64,000 nucleotides of DNA. Source: Leadbetterella byssophila DSM 17132. GTDB taxonomy: Bacteria > Bacteroidota > Bacteroidia > Cytophagales > Spirosomataceae. The DNA lies in the NCBI RefSeq assembly GCF_000166395.1, contig NC_014655.1, positions 372,001 to 436,000 of the forward strand. Direction: 5' to 3'. The translations under genes and the position numbers were made by a program. This document shows, piece by piece, positions 47,301-53,969 of the stretch. Within the stretch, counting starts at the first letter, position 1, and each line of letters opens with the position of its first letter. Under the pieces are notes generated by a model that was not told the origin of the DNA, did not search any database, and saw nothing but the letters and a program-made list of their open reading frames with translations.

Positions 47301-48679
47301 GCGGGAGACCAAGAGTAGGTATAGGGTCCTGAACCTCCGGTGACGTTAACCGTCGCTGTACCGTTAGTCGCACCATTGCAGGAAACATTAGTTTGGGACG
47401 CTGTAACATTTAAGGTGTTCGGCTGAGTTATGATAAAACTCTGGGTCTTTTCACAACCATTGGCATCAGTTATCGTTACGGTGTAAGTGCCCACAGCTAA
47501 ACCGGTAGCGCTAGATGCCGTTCCACCAGAAGGAGCCCAAGAGTAGGTATATGGCGCTGAACCTCCGGTGACGTTAACCGTCGCTGTACCGTTAGTCGCA
47601 CCATTGCAGGAAACATTAGTTTGGGACGCTGTAACATTTAAGGTGTTCGGCTGAGTTATGATAAAGCTCTGGGTCTTTTCACAACCATTGGCATCAGTTA
47701 TTGTCACAGTGTAAGTGCCTGCGGATAATCCGGTAGCTGTAGCTGCCGTGCCTCCCGTAGGAGCCCAAGAGTAGGTATAGGGTCCTGAACCTCCGGTGAC
47801 GTTAACCGTCGCTGTACCGTTAGTCGCACCATTGCAGGAAACATTAGTTTGGGACGGTGTAACATTTAAGGTGTTCGGCTGAGTTATGCTAAAACTTTGG
47901 CTGCCGTAGCATCCGTTGTCATCAGTTACTGTTACGGTATAAGTGCCAGCTGCTAAATTTGAAGCAGTAGAAGCTGTCCCACCGGAAGGTGACCATGAAT
48001 ATGAATAAGGTGCTTTTCCTCCTGCGGCCAACACAGATATGGAACCAGTAGTTGCTCCATGACAGGCAACATTTGTTAGGGATTGTGCTGATACAGAAAT
48101 ATTACTGCATTTCACCCAATTCATGGCATCTAAAGCGATATATTCAATACTTCCGGAAGTAGTGATGATAAATTCATCTATGAAAATGTCAGATAAATTG
48201 TATCCTGATATATTGGAGAAGTCAAAATAGATATATCCATTATTGGTAATCGGATTACGTGCAAAAGAGCCTTCTCTCGAATTTGAATATTTTCTATTTC
48301 CATTCCTGTACCCCTCTATATTTAAACTGCCTAACACATTTAAGTCATAATCAACTGTTGACAAATAAAGGTATATACCTCTTAAGCCAAAGGTACTTCC
48401 ATCTGCTGAAGAAATTTTAAATGATATCGTTTCGTTAGGCGTATAAGTTCCGTAGTTATCAATAAACTGATTATCTGAATTATATCCATTCCATCCAGCT
48501 CCTGTTTCAGAGTTGATTCTAAAAATGGAAGAGGACAGACTGGTGATGTTAAAAGTTTTACCATTATCCGTGAATGTGGTAGATCCTATAGATTCTGTTT
48601 CAAATGTCTCAACAGATTGAGCTTTTACTAGAATAACAGTAAATAGATTGAAAAGTAAGAGTAATAAATTTTTTTTCAT
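38318..48679 (-). CDS. Giant SprB-repeat surface/secreted protein with T9SS sorting domain
   Basis: This 3453-residue protein has a signal peptide (1-20, VKA|Q) and a unique beta-rich N-terminal domain (about 21-190). I count 31 SprB-type repeats of about 76 residues (about 193-2575), each with the pattern CNG.TNG.ATV...GG..PYTYSW...GLAAGTYTVTVTDANGC..T.SF.ITQP. An Ig/PKD-like domain (about 2576-2650), six HYR-like domains of about 80 residues (2651-3125), a hydroxyl-rich strand region and a C-terminal type A T9SS sorting domain (about 3373-3453, ISPNPASN ... LLPGTYIIRY) follow. Known SprB proteins are mobile surface adhesins of gliding Bacteroidota; here adhesion, biofilm or matrix roles are all possible. 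It is single-gene, with its own terminator. Near-identical repeats make copy number prone to change. Confidence 0.93.
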   Translation of the reverse strand: MKKNLLLLLFNLFTVILVKAQSVETFETESIGSTTFTDNGKTFNITSLSSSIFRINSETGAGWNGYNSDNQFIDNYGTYTPNETISFKISSADGSTFGLRGIYLYLSTVDYDLNVLGSLNIEGYRNGNRKYSNSREGSFARNPITNNGYIYFDFSNISGYNLSDIFIDEFIITTSGSIEYIALDAMNWVKCSNISVSAQSLTNVACHGATTGSISVLAAGGKAPYSYSWSPSGGTASTASNLAAGTYTVTVTDDNGCYGSQSFSITQPNTLNVTPSQTNVSCNGATNGTATVNVTGGSGPYTYSWAPTGGTAATATGLSAGTYTVTITDANGCEKTQSFIITQPNTLNVTASQTNVSCNGATNGTATVNVTGGSAPYTYSWAPSGGTASSATGLAVGTYTVTITDANGCEKTQSFIITQPNTLNVTASQTNVSCNGATNGTATVNVTGGSGPYTYSWSPAGGTAATATGLAVGTYTVTITDANGCEKTQSFIITQPNTLNVTASQTNVYCSGAANGTATVNVTGGSAPYTYSWAPTGGTAATATGLSAGTYTVTITDAIGCETTKSFTITQPNTLNVTASQTNVSCNGATNGTATVNVTGGSGPYTYSWAPTGGTAATANGLSAGTYTVTITDANGCEKTQSFIITQPNTLNVTASQTNVSCNGGANGTATVNVTGGSAPYTYSWAPTGGTAATATGLAVGTYTVTITDANACQATRSFTINQPSVLNATISKTDVSCNGESDGTATANVTGGTAPYTYYWYPYGGTTATATGLAAGSYTLFISDANGCQVTKNVVIMQPSALNVTASQTNVSCFGETNGTATVIVTGGSAPYTYSWAPTGGTAATANGLSAGTYTVTITDANGCEKTQSFIITQPNTLNVTPSQTDVSCNGGANGTATVNVTGGSAPYTYSWAPTGGTAATATGLSAGTYTVTITDAIGCETTKSFTITQPPLLQVNTNFQNNITCYGESNGSAMVNATGGTGSYSYSWSPTGATSASVVGLSAGSHYVTVTDDNGCQATRILTFTQPPALVANPVMMGNVSCNGGSNGFAIVNATGGSGSYSYAWTPSGATTATATGLSATAHKVTVTDINGCKATHTFLITQPATQLTATAAGQVNVTEYGAANGQAMVSATGGVLPYTYNWAPTGGNAATASGLAAGTYTVTVTDAYGCEVTQSFTITQPAAPLQASVSAQTNVSCNGGSNGSATVTASGGTAPYTYSWSPTGGTGATANGLSAGMYIVTITDANQVSRTVNVFIYQPTTLVANSGSITHVYAYGAATGSATVVASGGIPPYTYSWTGSSSTTATASNLAAGTYAVTVTDANGCTTSQSFTITQPSSALEASISAQTNVSCNGATNGSATVTATGGTAPYTYSWSPTGGTNATASGLSAGTYTVTVTDANGISTSAQVTITQPTALVASQGAITHVYAFGASTGSATVMVNGGTAPYTYSWSGSASTTATASNLAAGTYAVTVTDANGCTATQSFTITQPSSALEASISAQTNVSCNGATNGSATILASGGTAPYTYSWSPTGGTSATASGLAAGTYTVTVTDANGIFTTTSATITQPTALVASSGTITHVYAFGASTGSATVMVNGGTAPYTYSWSGSNSTTATASNLAAGTYTVTVTDANGCTTSQSFTITQPASALEASISAQTNVSCNGGTNGSATVTATGGTAPYTYSWSPTGGTSATASGLSAGTYTVTVTDANGISTSAQVTITQPTALVASSGTITHVYAFGASTGSATVMVNGGTAPYTYTWSGTNSTTATASNLAAGTYTVTVTDANGCTTSQSFTITQPSSALEAFISAQTNVSCNGGTNGSATVTATGGTAPYTYSWSPTGGTSATASGLAAGTYTVTVTDANGISTTTSATITQPTALVASSGTITHVYAFGASTGSATVMVNGGTAPYTYSWSGSNSTTATASNLAAGTYTVTVTDANGCTTSQSFTITQPSSALQASISAQTNVSCNGATNGSATILASGGTAPYTYSWSPTGGTSATASGLAAGTYTVTITDANGIFTTTSIVINQPSALIASQGAIQHVIQKYYSTGSATVEVSGGTAPYTYSWSGNSYVTVPTANFLPAGNHTATVTDANGCTASHTFTITEPDEELRATVTSKTDITCSGDNNGSITIQASGGTAPYTYSWYPNVSSNNTATGLSGGQYTITVTDANGVTTNTYADIIEPGEIFPLHETITHVTEYGQATGAINSWIVGGTFPYTSTWPLTNYSDLIANNLPAGNYNVTITDANGCVFDYSFTINQPSAPFVASIAAQNNVTCNAGSNGSATITATGGTAPYTYSWSHDNSTNASATGLAAGTYTVTVTDANQVTRTVSVTITQPAPLVASSGTITHVYAYGASTGSATVIVNGGTAPYTYSWSGSNSTTATASNLAAGTYTVTVTDANGCTTSQSFTITQPSSALQASISAQTNVSCNGATNGSATILASGGTAPYTYSWSPTGGTSATASGLAAGTYTVTVTDANGIFTTASVSITQPQTLTLSSSVTPALTCGGNSGTAAVVATGGTAPYTYLWSNNATASSVSGLLSGTYSVLVTDAGGCSSSTSVVITEPTPIAASITVNGPTQLCENETTVLTATPAAAYLWSNGATTQSITVNTADTYTVTLTSAQGCTSTADQTITQIICNVPPVAVCKEVVVLVAKDNCYATLRPEDIDAGSYDANGDWFNRSFDIQPDLKVGTYYVNFTVQDIYGTSGSCATRVEVVDHTAPVVRTKNISVELNAYGRASISPADIDNGSYDACSSLNFSLSRSEFDCSHLGDNQVILIVTDASGNKATEVATVTIVDRIKPEFTQKSITLSLDAQGMAELTESMIKGISRDNCAVWEVQFDRNSFTCQDLGSNKVNVTLVDVYSNKHSEQIEVIIRDTLAPVIAGKEVTVYLDQKGQAKLSDIRLLDNCSTVTLSADKTTFTCEDLGTQTLWVKATDANGNSTNDTLRVIVRDTMAPTLVSKTATVYLDANGKALLTPEMIDGGSTDNCGIKTRLLSKTEFHCGEIGTHVINYTLVDASGNETTEVVHITVIDNVAPTVKTRTVTLELSSSGTGNLTAEMVNDGSFDACGIASMQVSQSTFTCEQLGTRTVLLTVTDVNGNVATATAEVWVTDPDAICPCTFGIIAENNITMKDNAVLSGGVGSISGKVILRNTLLYEEGTFAKAKESDFDEASRNSSFIKGSAPQPQKFVANPDKKKGRKTIKGSETLAPGKYGKLILKKDADLKLSGDIYVRKVKMNKNATIDFTQEGRLIVRNRASLGKNSKFNPTGLNAKLYAGRGISVKQDALVKAYVHTASVLKTKASKMEGFFAAHTVKAGSNTTWSGGGLLCKDENPAQTLVKKEDAKAREEVQISVEPQIHLQISPNPASNYVQVKVENPNGKGTLRLLDMNGKVRAEVKVNAFIFTHTFELKNLLPGTYIIRYQDENLSRTLRLVKEDF
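41200..45120 (-). repeat. Higher-order 465-bp tandem repeats (two alternating SprB types)
   Basis: Within the giant gene two repeat types alternate: A (ISAQTNVSCNG) and B (ITHVYAFGASTGSAT). The DNA word GTAGAGGCGCCGAAGG recurs at 42975, 43440, 43905 and 44370, exactly 465 bp (155 codons) apart. Diverged copies lie at 44835 (again 465 bp) and 41577 (three units away, +3 bp). The A-B dimer, not the single repeat, is therefore the unit that was amplified here. Confidence 0.88.
45960..47890 (-). repeat. 228-bp tandem SprB repeats
   Basis: In the 5' half of the giant gene the word GAACCTCCGGTGACG recurs at 46647, 47103, 47331, 47559 and 47787, multiples of exactly 228 bp (76 codons). Copies are almost identical in places, a sign of recent duplication or gene conversion. 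More diverged copies interrupt the array near 46250-46500. Confidence 0.88.
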
Positions 48680-49205
48680 TAGTAATGGTAATACTATGGT
48701 AGGAATAATAGATGGTAGGTATAATGGTAATTAGAAGCTATAGGCTTTAATACCTAAAGAATTAGGTATAATTTACTTAGGTCATGGCTTATAGTTATAG
48801 GTAAGTAATCTTTTGCTCTTAAAAGTCTGCAATATGTCGATAAAATCTCATTATTAGTGGATAGCGTAATTTGTATTTTTTTAATGTTTCGACAATACCG
48901 TATTTTTTGAAGATGTAAATATTTTATATCCAATACATTTGTTATGTAGGTACCTTGCGGTTAAGTACCTTAATTCGTACCTATATAAAATTTGTATTTT
49001 AAGGAAAAGCAGTTAAATGATAATTCGCTATTTATTAATTGGATTTAGAGAAAGGATTAAATGGAGGGGTAAAATGGCATTAAAACAAATACCATATTAT
49101 ATCTATAATAGTACTTTAAAATAGCTTTAAAAGACTACAAGTCAGGAGGGTATTTTTTAAGTAGTTGTTAGTGTTCAAGAACCATGACGCAGGCTGCATT
49201 ACGCC
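48680..49205. other. AT-rich intergenic region upstream of the giant gene
   Basis: This 526-bp stretch must contain the promoter of the giant reverse-strand gene, but I found no exact TAnnTTTG on that strand. It holds short ATGGTAGG-type direct repeats near 48695-48725 and a 7-bp inverted repeat TACCTAA-AGAA-TTAGGTA at 48751-48768, close enough to the start to be a regulator site. A frame continuing from the adjacent pseudogene runs to 49116 but looks non-coding beyond 49206. Confidence 0.5.
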
Positions 49206-50745
49206 CTTGTTCCATTTTGTTAGAAATATACGTATTGTTCTGTTCACGCTTCCCTCTTGGTATCTTATAATATAGGTACCCGGAACTAGTTTGGTTAAGT
49301 CGAAAGTATATTTAAAATGAATGGCATTTACTTTTACTTCTGCTTGTACTTTACCATTCATGTCAAGTAAACGTAATGTTCCTTTACTCTTAAGATTCTC
49401 CACCTTTACTTGCACATAGTTAGAAGCCGGGTTAGGGGAGATCTGCAAATGAATTTGAGGTTTAACGCTCATCTGTACTTCTTCTCTTGCTTTAGCATCT
49501 TCCTTCTTTACCAAGGTCTGAGTAGGATTTTCATCTTTGCAAAGTAATCCTCCTCCTGACCATATGGTATATACCGTATGAGCGGCAAAGAACCCTTCCT
49601 TTTTAGAAGCTTTTGTCTTCAAGACAGAAGCCCTATGAACATACGCTTTCACCAATGCATCTTGTTAGCCACTGATGTCTCTTCCGGCTTATAGTTTAGC
49701 GTTTACTCCCCTTAGATTACATTGAGATTTCTTACCAAGCTTCTTTTGTTATTATTCACCCAGGTTGAGTGATATCAAGCTTTACTTATTTTTTTAGTCT
49801 CAGCTTCCGCACATAAACGTCTGCACTAAGTTTGACATCCGCTATTTCCTTAAGAAACAATCTGCCATATTTTTCTGCTTCCAAGGACTGCATATTTGAT
49901 AGGGGATTATTGCCCTTCTTTTGTCCGGATTCGAAACAAAGACATCAGGTTTTGGTCCATTACCTTTTATGTAAGGTAAACTTTTAGATGCTTCATCATT
50001 GTCAGAATCTAGAGATTTGGAAAATGTAACGGCTTCATTAGTATTTTCAAGGGTTATTTTCCTAGATATGGAGCCTTTACCAACTGCTAACACCGCATTG
50101 TCTGTTAATATTATTTCCTTCTACGCAATTATTCTAGAACAGCATGTACAGAGCGCTTCTGTGATCCTGATCTCTGCTGGCAATAAAGATTAATCGCCGT
50201 TTTTTTACTTGTTGGGAAAATAATAGGTTGTGTTCCTAGTTCTTCACAGTTAAATGCGCTTATAGACAATGTCATTTTCTCCATTCCGCGCGCATTATAT
50301 GATCCGGCATCAATATCTTTTGCACTAGGAGTGGCATAGCAATTTTCTTTGGCTACAATTACAACTATTGCTTTACTGGAGGAAAATTATAGATGGTGTC
50401 TGATTCGCCGTTGATGTATAACCTTTTGCAGAGGTCTATGTAAATATATGTAGTAGCTGCAATAATGGTTATACTTTGGGTGTTAGCTCCATGGTTCCAC
50501 AGATAAGCAACCGCAGGAGTGGCTGCTAACACAGTAGCTTCGTTTTTCCAAAGCTGAGTAGGTCCGTTTATGGTGGTCGCAATAGGGGTAGGAGCAGTGA
50601 TCACTACGTTAGTAGAGCTGCTGCATCCTCCCGCATCTGTGACCAGAACATGGTAAGTTCCTGCTAGAAGTCCGTAGACAGAACTCTTGTAGTATTATTT
50701 GCCCATAGATAGTCATTCGGTGCTGTACATCCCGAAACTACATCC
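49206..50745 (-). pseudogene. Decayed duplicate of the C-terminal region of the giant SprB-repeat gene
   Basis: Reverse-strand fragments in three frames match, in order, the end of the intact neighbour. 50365-50745 matches the last SprB repeat and the Ig-like domain (GPTQL, PAVAYLWNHGA.TQSIT). About 50250-50350 matches the first HYR-like domain. 49842-50093 matches the region after the HYR domains (GKGSISRKITLENT, DNDEASKS, KGNGPKPDVFVSNPDKR). 49206-49655 matches the sorting-domain end (ISPNPASNYVQVKVEN, TLRLLDMNGKVQAEVKVNA). Stops and frameshifts separate the pieces, and most HYR domains are missing. It has no start of its own. Parts of the last 350 bp are still nearly identical to 38420-38790. 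Confidence 0.88.
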
Positions 50746-50767
50746 GTAAATGAATATGGGATTTATT

Positions 50768-50793
50768 AAAAAAAGTCGGGCTTACGCTCCGAC
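50768..50793 (-). terminator. Terminator overlapping the stop of the cold-shock gene
   Basis: Reverse strand: GTCGG ... CCGAC stem with a second GC/GC pair around a GTAA loop, followed by seven T. It includes the TAA of the gene ending at 50782 and closes the rhlE operon. Confidence 0.8.
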
Positions 50794-51222
50794 TTTCTCC
50801 ACATTTATTGCTTTTAGTCCCCGATCAGATCGTTCCGTCTCAAAAGTAACTTTATCACCTTCTCTAAGTTCAACTTTCAGATCATTCGTATGGACGAAGA
50901 TTCTTTCCTTGGTTCTTTCTTCTGTAATAAAGCCATAACCTTTATCACTAAAATAGGCCACTACTCCTTTCTTACGTGGATCTTCACCCTCAATAGGTGC
51001 AGCACCAAGTAATATATCTTCCAGAGCGATTTCCTTCTTAGGCTTACCAGGGTTAGGAGGGGTATTGGTGATGTTTCCGTTCTCATCCACATATGCCATC
51101 ATGTCTTCTAAGCTCTTGCCTTTTTTATTGTTGAACTTGCGGTCCTCCATTTTTTCGGCCTTGTTCGCTCTTTTCTTTGCTTTTTTATCTCTGTTTTCTT
51201 TTTTTGAATAAGTTTCTGCCAT
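50782..51222 (-). CDS. Cold-shock-domain protein with long basic N-terminal extension
   Basis: The 146-residue protein ends in a cold-shock domain (about 82-144) with RNP1 KGYGFITEE and RNP2 RIFVHTND, the single-stranded nucleic-acid contacts. The first 40 residues are strongly charged (KKENRDKKAKKRANKAEK), then an acidic linker. Ordinary Csp proteins are about 65-70 residues, so this is an extended form. Its ATG overlaps the rhlE stop (TAATG), so helicase and RNA chaperone are translationally coupled, suggesting a joint role in unfolding RNA, for example at low temperature. Confidence 0.9.
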   Translation of the reverse strand: MAETYSKKENRDKKAKKRANKAEKMEDRKFNNKKGKSLEDMMAYVDENGNITNTPPNPGKPKKEIALEDILLGAAPIEGEDPRKKGVVAYFSDKGYGFITEERTKERIFVHTNDLKVELREGDKVTFETERSDRGLKAINVEKVGA

Positions 51223-52343
51223 TATGCTGTAATTGGGGACAAGACTTCTATCCTTATCCCGGTTAATTTTTGGATATTTTTAAAATCATTAAGTTCTTCT
51301 TGATCGCAGAATGAGACGGCTACTCCTTCTGCACCTGCTCTACCGGTTCTCCCAATTCTATGTACGTAGGTTTCGGGAACATTAGGTAGTTCATAATTGA
51401 TGACATAAGGCAGTTCTTCAATATCAATTCCCCTAGCAGCAATGTCTGTGGCAATTAGGACGTTCAGTCGGCTGGATTTAAAGTCTTCCAATGCTCTCTG
51501 TCTTGCGTTCTGCGATTTATTCCCATGGATAGCTGCGGCAGGTATGCCTACTTTTCCTAGTTGTTTTACCAGTTTGTCCGCCCCGTGCTTCGTACGGGTA
51601 AATATCAAGGTTCTGTCCGTACTTTGGTCCTTCAATATATTTATTAATAAAGGCGTCTTTTCTTTCTTATCTACAAAGTAAACCCCCTGTTTTACGGTCT
51701 CTGCTGTGGAAGAAACGGGAGTCACCTCTACATACGCGGGATTGGTCAATATACTTGCTGCAAATTTTCTTATGCTTTGGGGCATGGTTGCGGAAAAGAA
51801 CAAGGTTTGCCTTTCTGTAGGAATTTTGGTCAATATCTTTTTAACATCATGAACAAAACCCATGTCCAGCATTCTGTCGGCCTCATCTAGGACCAATGTG
51901 TCTAAACCGTTCAGCCTTACGAATCCTTGCGACATAAGATCCAATAGTCTTCCCGGAGTGGCAATGAGGATTTCTACACCTTGCTTTAGTTGGTTAACCT
52001 GCTTGTTTTGATTAACACCCCCAAAGATCACAGCATGGCTGATTTTGATATGTTTGCTATAAGCCTTGAAATTATCACCAATCTGTATGGCTAATTCTCT
52101 GGTAGGAGTTAGTATCAAAACCCTGATTTGTCTTTTGTTCTTTGGGTTTTGTAGGATTCTTTCCAATATAGGAATGGCAAAAGCCGCTGTCTTTCCTGTG
52201 CCCGTTTGAGCACAACCTAATAGGTCTTGACCTTGCAAAACTTTAGGGATGGCTTGCTCCTGAATGGGAGTAAGCGAAGTATAACCATACTCCTGCAAAG
52301 CTTGCGCCAGCGGAGCTGATAAATTCAAATTTTCGAAGTTCAT
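51222..52343 (-). CDS. rhlE: DEAD-box RNA helicase, RhlE-like
   Basis: The 373-residue protein has all core motifs: the Q motif (LTPIQEQAIP), AQTGTGKTAAF (motif I), PTRELAIQ, TPGRLLD, VLDEADRMLD, FFSATMP, and in the second RecA domain ATDIAARGID and HRIGRTGRAG. It lacks the basic C-terminal tail of E. coli RhlE; the basic extension of the coupled cold-shock protein may supply equivalent RNA binding. ATP-dependent RNA unwinding in ribosome assembly or RNA decay is the usual role. It is first in a two-gene operon and divergent from the lipase gene. Confidence 0.92.
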   Translation of the reverse strand: MNFENLNLSAPLAQALQEYGYTSLTPIQEQAIPKVLQGQDLLGCAQTGTGKTAAFAIPILERILQNPKNKRQIRVLILTPTRELAIQIGDNFKAYSKHIKISHAVIFGGVNQNKQVNQLKQGVEILIATPGRLLDLMSQGFVRLNGLDTLVLDEADRMLDMGFVHDVKKILTKIPTERQTLFFSATMPQSIRKFAASILTNPAYVEVTPVSSTAETVKQGVYFVDKKEKTPLLINILKDQSTDRTLIFTRTKHGADKLVKQLGKVGIPAAAIHGNKSQNARQRALEDFKSSRLNVLIATDIAARGIDIEELPYVINYELPNVPETYVHRIGRTGRAGAEGVAVSFCDQEELNDFKNIQKLTGIRIEVLSPITA

Positions 52344-52485
52344 AAATTGCGCAAACGCAAGGCCTGCAATAATCGGGAGTTAATGAGGGAGGAATGTGTA
52401 TACTAGATTATAACAAAAAGTCTGAGTAGAATAATTCCATTGGATGAATAATTATCAGTAAATTGGCTTTCCAACTTTTTAAACC

Positions 52486-53556
52486 ATGCGTTTCATTGCC
52501 CTTTTATTGATTGCTACCAGTAGCTTTGCACAAAATTTAACTCCGGGTTTCAATTCTCAAGAATACAGAGAACTCATGCATATTTTTGCGGAAACCTCTT
52601 TAGATAGTTCTGGAAAATACCCTCCTTATCCCGGATGGACCCGATTGATTCGTTCCCAAGAAGTAGGTTTAGATAATCTCTGGGAATTATGGTCACATAC
52701 TTCAGGTAAGCACTTGATCTGTGTTAGAGGTACCACAATGAAGGGGGAGAGTTGGCTGGAAAACTTCTATGCCGCTATGGTTCCGGCTCAAGGAACCTTA
52801 AAACTTAATTCAAGTACTGAGTTTAATTACGATTTGGCTCAGAATGAGCGGGCTGCAGTGCATGTGGGTTGGTTATTAGGCATGTCTTATATGGCTTTGG
52901 ATTTGGATCCAAAAATAGACTCTCTAATGCAAGCCGGGGTTAAAGATCTGCTTGTCATGGGGCATAGTCAAGGTGGAGCTATTTCCTATCTCCTAACCAG
53001 CTATTTGAAAAGAAAGCAGGCAAAAGGTTTGTTGCCTACTGATTTGGTGATAAAAACCTATTGTAGCGCAGCGCCTAAACCGGGCAATCTTTTTTATGCT
53101 TACGAATACGAGTCTAGTACTGCCGGAGGCTGGTCTTTTAATGTGGTAAATCCAGCCGACTGGGTACCGGAAACTCCTATTTCCATTCAGACTTTGAATG
53201 ATTTTACGCCTGTGAATCCCTTTATTCATGCTAAGTCAGCAATTAAGAAGATGAAGTTTCCACAGAATCTGGTACTAAAAAGGGTGTATAAAAAATTAGA
53301 CAAACCTACCAGAAAAGCGCAGAAGAACTACGAGAGATATCTGGGAAAGATGGCTTCGAATTTGATTAGAAAATCCCAACCGGAATATCTTCCGCCTGCA
53401 TATTTTACCAGCAACCATTATGTTAGGACCGGACAAATGATCGTCTTATATCCAGATGAGAAGTACTATGAACTTTATCCGGCAGATCCGAATAAGCCGT
53501 TTGGGCATCATGGACTTGGGCAGTATTTGTATTTGTTGGATCAATTGGCAAAGTAA
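52486..53556 (+). CDS. Exported class-3-lipase-like alpha/beta hydrolase
   Basis: The 356-residue protein has a signal peptide (1-15, SFA|Q) and the nucleophile elbow MGHSQGGAISYLL of class 3 lipases, preceded by a VRGTTM strand (oxyanion region) and followed by NVVNPADWVPETP, which should contain the catalytic Asp; a late His (HHGLGQYLY) completes a triad candidate. It probably hydrolyses lipid esters outside the cytoplasm. It is divergent from rhlE across 142 bp without a recognisable consensus promoter. The small gene at 53589 follows 32 bp later and may be co-transcribed. Confidence 0.87.
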   Translation: MRFIALLLIATSSFAQNLTPGFNSQEYRELMHIFAETSLDSSGKYPPYPGWTRLIRSQEVGLDNLWELWSHTSGKHLICVRGTTMKGESWLENFYAAMVPAQGTLKLNSSTEFNYDLAQNERAAVHVGWLLGMSYMALDLDPKIDSLMQAGVKDLLVMGHSQGGAISYLLTSYLKRKQAKGLLPTDLVIKTYCSAAPKPGNLFYAYEYESSTAGGWSFNVVNPADWVPETPISIQTLNDFTPVNPFIHAKSAIKKMKFPQNLVLKRVYKKLDKPTRKAQKNYERYLGKMASNLIRKSQPEYLPPAYFTSNHYVRTGQMIVLYPDEKYYELYPADPNKPFGHHGLGQYLYLLDQLAK

Positions 53557-53588
53557 AACTTTATCGCCTGAATGGATGTTAAAGGAAT

Positions 53589-53969
53589 ATGAAGAAGTTG
53601 GTAGGTGCAGCAATAGTAGTCTTAGGACTTATCTTTTATAATTTTTTCAAATTGCCTAATCGCGCTGATTTGCCGGGTAAGTTTGAAGAGAAGGCTTTTG
53701 TAAGAAATGAGAATAATTTAGGTACAGTCTTACTGTATTATGCCTTTACTGTGGGTGATACTTTAAATGCAGATTATCAAGCTTTAGGGAAAACTCTCCC
53801 TTTTAATAAGACAAATGGTATCACTACTGCATTCTTTTTTCACGGTGAAGCTCCTGATAATTTGAGTCTTGAACCGCCACATTTTGACACCACCAGGTAT
53901 GAAGTCCTGAAAACCTTGACCATAGATAAGGTGGGGAATAGGGTACTTACTGATGGGTTAAGCCTATAA
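53589..53969 (+). CDS. Small membrane-anchored protein of unknown function
   Basis: The 126-residue product has one N-terminal hydrophobic helix (about 4-20) and a soluble remainder with VGDTLNADYQALGKTLPF and TAFFFHGEAPDNL segments. I recognise no family. AAAGGA three bases before the ATG is a good ribosome site. It follows the lipase gene on the same strand, and its 3' end overlaps the convergent barrel gene by 23 bp. The hydrophobic helix may be a signal peptide or anchor. Confidence 0.65.
   Translation: MKKLVGAAIVVLGLIFYNFFKLPNRADLPGKFEEKAFVRNENNLGTVLLYYAFTVGDTLNADYQALGKTLPFNKTNGITTAFFFHGEAPDNLSLEPPHFDTTRYEVLKTLTIDKVGNRVLTDGLSL

Noticed and set aside
45960-47890. Regular repeats resembling a CRISPR or satellite array
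   Set aside because: Units of 228 bp are fully coding in one long frame, contain no unique spacers, and no cas gene is nearby.
48934-48941. TACATTTG as a forward promoter
   Set aside because: It matches the -7 consensus, but no forward gene follows and no TTTG is at the right distance.
49842-50604. Separate small genes upstream of the giant gene (49842-50093 and 50365-50604)
   Set aside because: Both are out-of-phase pieces of the decayed copy of the giant gene's C-terminal region and lack start signals.
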